Shown here in pieces: positions 5,632-8,512 of a DNA stretch of 8,512 nucleotides. Position 1 is the first letter of the stretch. Every line of letters begins with the position of its first letter. The notes beneath the pieces are model-generated. The model was not told the DNA's origin. It saw only the letters and a program-made list of their open reading frames with translations, and searched no databases. The position numbers and the translations under genes are program-made. The stretch spans positions 8,143 through 16,654 of the forward strand of contig CALZJV010000311.1 in assembly GCA_945787595.1 (NCBI GenBank), given 5' to 3'. This DNA comes from an uncultured Desulfobacterales bacterium (lineage in GTDB: Bacteria; Desulfobacterota; Desulfobacteria; Desulfobacterales; JAFDCJ01).

Positions 5632-6472
5632 GACCTCCTCCTTTGTCGTTTTTTCGCGCCTTCTTGTAAGTACAGGCTAGATGGTTTGCGCAACTCGGGC
5701 ATGGCGCTTCGCATTCTACCAGCGTTTCCGCGATTCCACTGACGGTTGAACCTTTGATGCTCTCGATCAGCCGGTTTATGCGCCTAACATGTGTCCGAAA
5801 GCCGTCGATAACCAGTGTGGTAGAGCCCTCCCCTCCCGAGATGCCGCCCTTGCCTATCACGAAGCAATCCACATCCGCCAGCGCTGAAATGGACTCCACT
5901 TCCGTGACAATGCGGCCGACAACCGGTGTCAGCCCAACCGCCATGCCCATGGATAGGTCAACACTTTTGCGGCTTGTTTTTTGAATGATGTCCAACAATG
6001 AGCCGGGAATGAGTTTTTCAAGCCCGGCGGCGATAATAACGTGGCGGCACTCGGACATCAGACCGGAAATAATCCTGCCCGGCGGTCCTCCCAAAGGCGC
6101 ACCATACATCATGGCAGCATTACCGTGTGAATCGATGGCATTGGCGCCGATAATGACGACATCGTCCGGGCCCAGTTGTTGAACTGTTGCGTCGAGTGTT
6201 TGATCGGCGTCAACAACTTTCCCCATTTTGATCAGTGCGCAGTGAAATTTGCCGGGATTTGATCCGGCTGTCACCGTACCCCGGGGGCTGACTCGACCCA
6301 GTATGTTCATGGGTTTGCCCGCCAGCTCTTCACAAACGGCAGAAACGGTGGTCCCCCCTTTTAGGAAGATGTTGCCGGTCTCAAGGGCAGCTTTGACTAC
6401 CGCAAGACCGGCAATGCCTTTGGCGATGATTCTTTTGGCTTCGGCTACGGTAAGCGTGATTTGTATTCTCAT
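5597..6472 (-). CDS. Conserved-looking protein of unknown function with C-terminal Cys4 motif
   Basis: I do not recognise a named family for this 291-aa protein. It is soluble, without signal peptide or membrane segment. Visible parts are: an N-terminal helix (EAKRIIAKGIAGLAVVKAAL, residues 11-30), GGTTVSAVCEEL (39-50), a strand and loop DDVVIIGANAIDSHGNAAMMYGAPLGG (103-129), HVIIAAGLEKLIPG (144-157), a Gly-rich GKGGISGGEG (207-216), and a cysteine cluster C254-x3-C258-x2-C261-x5-C267 that could bind zinc or an iron-sulfur cluster. GTT near the N-terminus followed by GANAID-x-x-G recalls sugar-phosphate isomerase/DeoR-type (ISOCOT-like) folds, but this is only a resemblance. The final residues are Lys/Gly/Arg-rich and overlap the next gene's ribosome binding site. 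It starts 2 bases after the SsnA-like gene and overlaps the hydantoinase-like gene, so it probably acts in the same pathway. A weak GGGA serves as its ribosome binding site. Confidence 0.85.
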   Translation of the reverse strand: MRIQITLTVAEAKRIIAKGIAGLAVVKAALETGNIFLKGGTTVSAVCEELAGKPMNILGRVSPRGTVTAGSNPGKFHCALIKMGKVVDADQTLDATVQQLGPDDVVIIGANAIDSHGNAAMMYGAPLGGPPGRIISGLMSECRHVIIAAGLEKLIPGSLLDIIQKTSRKSVDLSMGMAVGLTPVVGRIVTEVESISALADVDCFVIGKGGISGGEGSTTLVIDGFRTHVRRINRLIESIKGSTVSGIAETLVECEAPCPSCANHLACTYKKARKNDKGGGHGRRQGIRSSD

Positions 6473-6474
6473 TT

Positions 6475-8022
6475 TTAAATCCCAAACTGATCGGTTCGAG
6501 AGTTGATCATAAAATACGGATCAACATCGACCTTTCGGGTCCAACCTTCATAGTAGGTTTTTACGCGCTCCTTCAAGGTATCCATCGCCTTGATGATGGC
6601 CTCTTCTTTTGCAGACCTTGGACGCGAAGCTGCCTCTGCCAGACGCCGGCCGACGGCGTCTTCATCGATCGTTAATAGCCTGCCCGCTTGCACGACAACA
6701 CGGCCGTTGACCAGCACGGTGTCGACAAATCTGCCCGCACCGCGATAAAGCAGCGTGTCGATGGGATCGTGCGACGGATCCACGTAAGGATGGGCCATGG
6801 CGGTGTAATCGATCAGGACCATGTCGGCCATGCGACCGGGTTCAAGCCTGCCCAGCTGATTGTCATACCCGAGCAGAATCGCATTGTTTTCAGTTGCCAT
6901 CCGTAAAACCTGGCGCGATGTCATGTGCGCAGAATCCAGCTCAAGAGACGGCAGCCGGTGAAGGAGATAGCAGATCTTCATCTCCTGAATGATATCATCA
7001 TCGTCGTTGATAGATTTGCCGTCCAGTCCCAACCCGACCAGCACGCCGGCCTGCAGCATGTGAAATGCCGGGGAGATGCCGTTTCGGACGCGAAGATTAC
7101 ACGACGGGTGATGGGTGACCGCCGTACCGGTCTTGGCAAGCAGTCCGATATCATCTTCCGTCGGCCAGACACAATGCCCGATGACAACGCCTTTGCCGAG
7201 AAATCCGATATCGTGCATATGACGAACCAGCGTTTTGCCGAGAAATTTTAAACCGTAAACTTTTTGAAATATCGATTGAACGGCATGAACGTGAATCGGT
7301 GTGTTTAAGTGTTGGGCGGCTTTGCGTATCTCCAGCAACAACTCATCCGTGCACCATTGCGGCGCCAGGGGCCCGAAACCGATGCGGCTCATATCCGTGT
7401 TGTGCTGCGCATGCAGGTTGTTGACCGCTTCGACAAAATTATCTGCGGATAGAGAGCCTGCCGGCGGCGGCGCGGTCAGCACCCGGCGGAGTTCCTCGGG
7501 CAGATCATTTAAAAAGGACGCATTGTCTCCATAGACAAATGGGTTATCGTTACGGACACCGGGGTTGAACTGTACCCGAATGCCGCTGTCCCGATAGGCC
7601 TGCAATCCTTCATTAAATTCCGACTCGAATTCAGCCGGATTCTTCAGCAAATGATTGTGCATCGTGGTGGTTACGCCGCACTTCAAAAGTCGTATGGCGG
7701 AAAGCGCCAGGTCATCGTAGGTTGACACGGGCACATATTTGCGGGTATCGAAAAGCCAGGACTCCAGGGTGTTGTCCAGGGCGCCCCGTTGAAAATCCGT
7801 CAGCCCTCTCCCATGGCCGTGGCCGTTAATCAAGCCCGGCATGAGCAGAAAATCGTCTCCGCCGATAACGTCCGCATTCGGATATGCGGCCGACAGTTCT
7901 CCAAAGCTGCCAACGGCTTCGATCTTCTCACCCGCTACTGCGACTGCGCCACCGTGTATGACTGCTTTATCGTGGGCGGGGACCACCCGTCCGGCCCGCA
8001 CAATGGTTTTAACCTCAGACAT
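6475..8022 (-). CDS. ATZ/TRZ (SsnA-like) amidohydrolase, catalytic Glu replaced by Gln
   Basis: This 515-aa protein is an amidohydrolase of the group containing chlorohydrolases, SAH/MTA deaminases, guanine deaminase and SsnA. Family features appear in order: N-terminal beta-sandwich part (IVRAGRVVPAHD), MPGLINGHGHG with metal ligands H68 and H70, CGVTTTMHNHL (115-125), PIHVHAVQS (242-250) with likely ligand H246, GHCVWPTEDDIGLLA with H283, THHPSCNLRVRNG (303-315), LGLDG with D334, and GRLEPGRMADMVLIDY (391-406). In deaminases of this group HxxE supplies the catalytic Glu; here the position is Gln249. After D334 there is an acidic run NDDDD. The C-terminus is about 50 residues longer than typical members. 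AAAGGAGG lies 9 bases before the ATG. It leads a three-gene operon with an unknown protein and a hydantoinase-like enzyme. Deamination or dechlorination of an N-heterocycle is the family expectation; the Gln makes a different reaction possible. Confidence 0.87.
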   Translation of the reverse strand: MSEVKTIVRAGRVVPAHDKAVIHGGAVAVAGEKIEAVGSFGELSAAYPNADVIGGDDFLLMPGLINGHGHGRGLTDFQRGALDNTLESWLFDTRKYVPVSTYDDLALSAIRLLKCGVTTTMHNHLLKNPAEFESEFNEGLQAYRDSGIRVQFNPGVRNDNPFVYGDNASFLNDLPEELRRVLTAPPPAGSLSADNFVEAVNNLHAQHNTDMSRIGFGPLAPQWCTDELLLEIRKAAQHLNTPIHVHAVQSIFQKVYGLKFLGKTLVRHMHDIGFLGKGVVIGHCVWPTEDDIGLLAKTGTAVTHHPSCNLRVRNGISPAFHMLQAGVLVGLGLDGKSINDDDDIIQEMKICYLLHRLPSLELDSAHMTSRQVLRMATENNAILLGYDNQLGRLEPGRMADMVLIDYTAMAHPYVDPSHDPIDTLLYRGAGRFVDTVLVNGRVVVQAGRLLTIDEDAVGRRLAEAASRPRSAKEEAIIKAMDTLKERVKTYYEGWTRKVDVDPYFMINSRTDQFGI

Positions 8023-8045
8023 TTGCTGTTTCCTCCTTTGATGTA

Positions 8046-8055
8046 AATAGCTATT
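8046..8055. promoter_or_regulatory. Perfect 10-bp palindrome just upstream of the operon's ribosome binding site
   Basis: AATAGCTATT is a perfect palindrome about 24 bases before the SsnA-like start codon, next to its ribosome binding site. It could be an operator half-element or a small RNA fold that masks translation; short AT-rich palindromes also arise by chance. Confidence 0.3.
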
Positions 8056-8064
8056 AGTAAAGAT

Positions 8065-8083
8065 CCGGGTCCAGAGGGCCCGG
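8065..8083. repeat. GC-rich hairpin in the operon leader
   Basis: CCGGGTCC (8065-8072) pairs with GGGCCCGG (8076-8083) around AGA, with one T/G wobble. It is followed by an exact tandem 8-mer AGAGCCTA (8096-8103 and 8104-8111), which sits inside a second imperfect stem CCGGCTCGTAG with CTACAGCTCGG. No T-run follows on either strand. Confidence 0.6.
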
Positions 8084-8153
8084 CTTCCGGCTCGTAGAGC
8101 CTAAGAGCCTACAGCTCGGAGAGAGGGGTGATATGGGTGATTACGTTTGCCAG

Positions 8154-8348
8154 CAGTGTTCAGGTGTCGGGTGTTCCGCCGGAGGCGGATCAGGTGTCAG
8201 CAACCGAATTCGACCCGCTATCTCGGAGTCGCTCATTAAATGGACTTTCTTTCACCGGTGTGGGTCTTCAGTTGCAACCAAATCAGTGTTCAGGTTTCAG
8301 GATTCGGTATTTACTGACACCTGACACCTGAAACCTGAAACCTTGAAC
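8154..8348. repeat. Heptamer repeat family with inverted copies
   Basis: A tandem period-7 array occupies 8314-8348: CTGACAC twice, CTGAAAC twice, then CTTGAAC. Opposite-orientation copies lie to its left: CAGTGTTCAGGTGTCGGG (8154-8171), TCAGGTGTCAG (8190-8200, exact complement of array bases) and CAGTGTTCAGGTTTCAGG (8284-8301). The first and last of these match at 16 of 18 bases. GTTCAGGTTTCAGG (8288-8301) can pair with array bases ending at 8348 with one bulge. CCGCC-GGA-GGCGG (8176-8188) is a separate small hairpin. The pattern is that of a dispersed genomic repeat of interspersed palindrome type. Confidence 0.8.
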
Positions 8349-8375
8349 AGATTTGATCTATGGCAGAGCCGCTCA

Positions 8376-8405
8376 CCTCTGACCTGGCCCAGAGGACCAG
8401 GTTTT
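8376..8405 (+). promoter_or_regulatory. Interlocking stems, terminator-like on the plus strand
   Basis: CCTCTG (8376-8381) is complementary to CAGAGG (8390-8395), and ACCTGG (8382-8387) to CCAGGT (8397-8402). The second stem is followed by TTTTCGATTTT on the plus strand, as in a weak terminator. The stems interleave, so they either form an H-type pseudoknot or exclude each other like an attenuator. No plus-strand gene ends just upstream. Confidence 0.4.
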
Positions 8406-8412
8406 CGATTTT

Positions 8413-8425
8413 GAATAAATTATTC
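8413..8425. promoter_or_regulatory. Operator-like dyad
   Basis: GAATAA-A-TTATTC is a perfect 6-bp inverted repeat around one base, between the operon and a possible divergent gene start at 8463. Size and position would suit a transcription factor site; no regulator is identified. Confidence 0.25.
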
Positions 8426-8462
8426 TGTGACATACGAAGATAAAAAAACAGATTCAAGCTAA

Positions 8463-8512
8463 ATGATGGAATGGAAAATCGCACCCATTCGCAATGAGAA
8501 GGATGAGATCAC
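8463..8512 (+). CDS. Possible 5' end of a divergent gene
   Basis: From ATG 8463 (or the adjacent ATG 8466) the plus strand stays open to the window edge and reads MMEWKIAPIRNEKDEI. This has a natural-looking composition for a protein start but is only 16 codons long. There is no clear ribosome binding site upstream, only AAGC before the ATG. Minus-strand frames through the same bases stop near 8460 or earlier and could instead be the tail of an upstream gene. If real, this gene would be divergent from the amidohydrolase operon. Confidence 0.25.
   Translation, partial: MMEWKIAPIRNEKDEI

Larger units (their letters stand above)
8023..8462. other. 440-bp upstream region of the amidohydrolase operon, rich in repeats and hairpins
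   Basis: No credible gene; the short plus-strand frames here are built of repeat sequence. It contains the AATAGCTATT palindrome (8046-8055), hairpins at 8065-8083 and 8176-8188, a repeat family at 8154-8348, interlocking stems at 8376-8402, and a dyad at 8413-8425. A weak minus-strand promoter candidate is TTGAAT (8457-8452) with TATGTC (8434-8429) at 17-bp spacing. It would give a roughly 400-base structured leader for the operon, but the match to consensus is poor. Confidence 0.55.

Noticed and set aside
8128..8331. Plus-strand frames through the repeat region
   Set aside because: Their sequence consists largely of the heptamer repeats and hairpins; no start signal or conserved motif.
8314..8348. 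CRISPR-like short repeats
   Set aside because: The units are 7 bases with no spacers, so this is a tandem microsatellite-type array, not a CRISPR array.

Overview
The window looks like bacterial chromosome from an environmental anaerobe or near-anaerobe. Desulfobacterota (former Deltaproteobacteria) is my best guess, judging from moderate GC, strong AGGAGG ribosome binding sites, long repeat-bearing intergenic regions and the gene content. This is an inference from style, not from a marker gene. Every gene I can support lies on the minus strand, so transcription runs from the right end of the window to the left. No rRNA, tRNA, CRISPR array or insertion sequence is visible.

Right part (8512 to about 3960): a three-gene minus-strand operon. 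It opens with a 515-aa amidohydrolase of the ATZ/TRZ (SsnA-like) group at 8022-6475. Two bases later comes a 291-aa protein of unknown function with a C-terminal four-cysteine cluster (6472-5597). Overlapping that by 35 bp is a 490-aa dihydropyrimidinase/hydantoinase-type enzyme with a complete metal-ligand set (5631-4159). A hairpin followed by a T-rich tract (3960-3997) probably ends the transcript. An amino/chlorohydrolase-type enzyme paired with a cyclic-amide hydrolase suggests stepwise opening of a nitrogen heterocycle. SsnA and HyuA are paired in the same way in known anaerobic purine-degradation clusters. The first enzyme has Gln where the usual catalytic Glu sits, and the middle protein has no assigned role, so the substrate is open. 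The roughly 440-bp region upstream of the operon is unusual: a heptamer tandem array with complementary inverted copies, several hairpins, two interlocking stems and a dyad. A plus-strand gene may begin at the very right edge.

Centre (3960 to 1149): sparse. It holds a 120-aa lipoprotein (3885-3523), the C-terminal remnant of a GNAT acetyltransferase (3065-2898), and a 203-aa P-loop kinase-like protein (2277-1666), separated by AT-rich spacers. The spacers contain several inverted repeats, including an attC-like hairpin at 2490-2546, and an exact 30-bp tandem duplication at 1411-1470. This part reads as accessory or decaying DNA.

Left part (1148 to 1): a two-gene operon. A PhlG-type (2,4-diacetylphloroglucinol hydrolase-like) zinc C-C hydrolase is followed 3 bp later by a membrane-anchored metallo-beta-lactamase-fold hydrolase that runs off the left edge. 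The hydrolase leader (1283-1192) can fold into a long stem whose loop pairs with the sequence immediately flanking that stem. This pseudoknot arrangement, with an extra hairpin, is the most distinctive non-coding element in the window.
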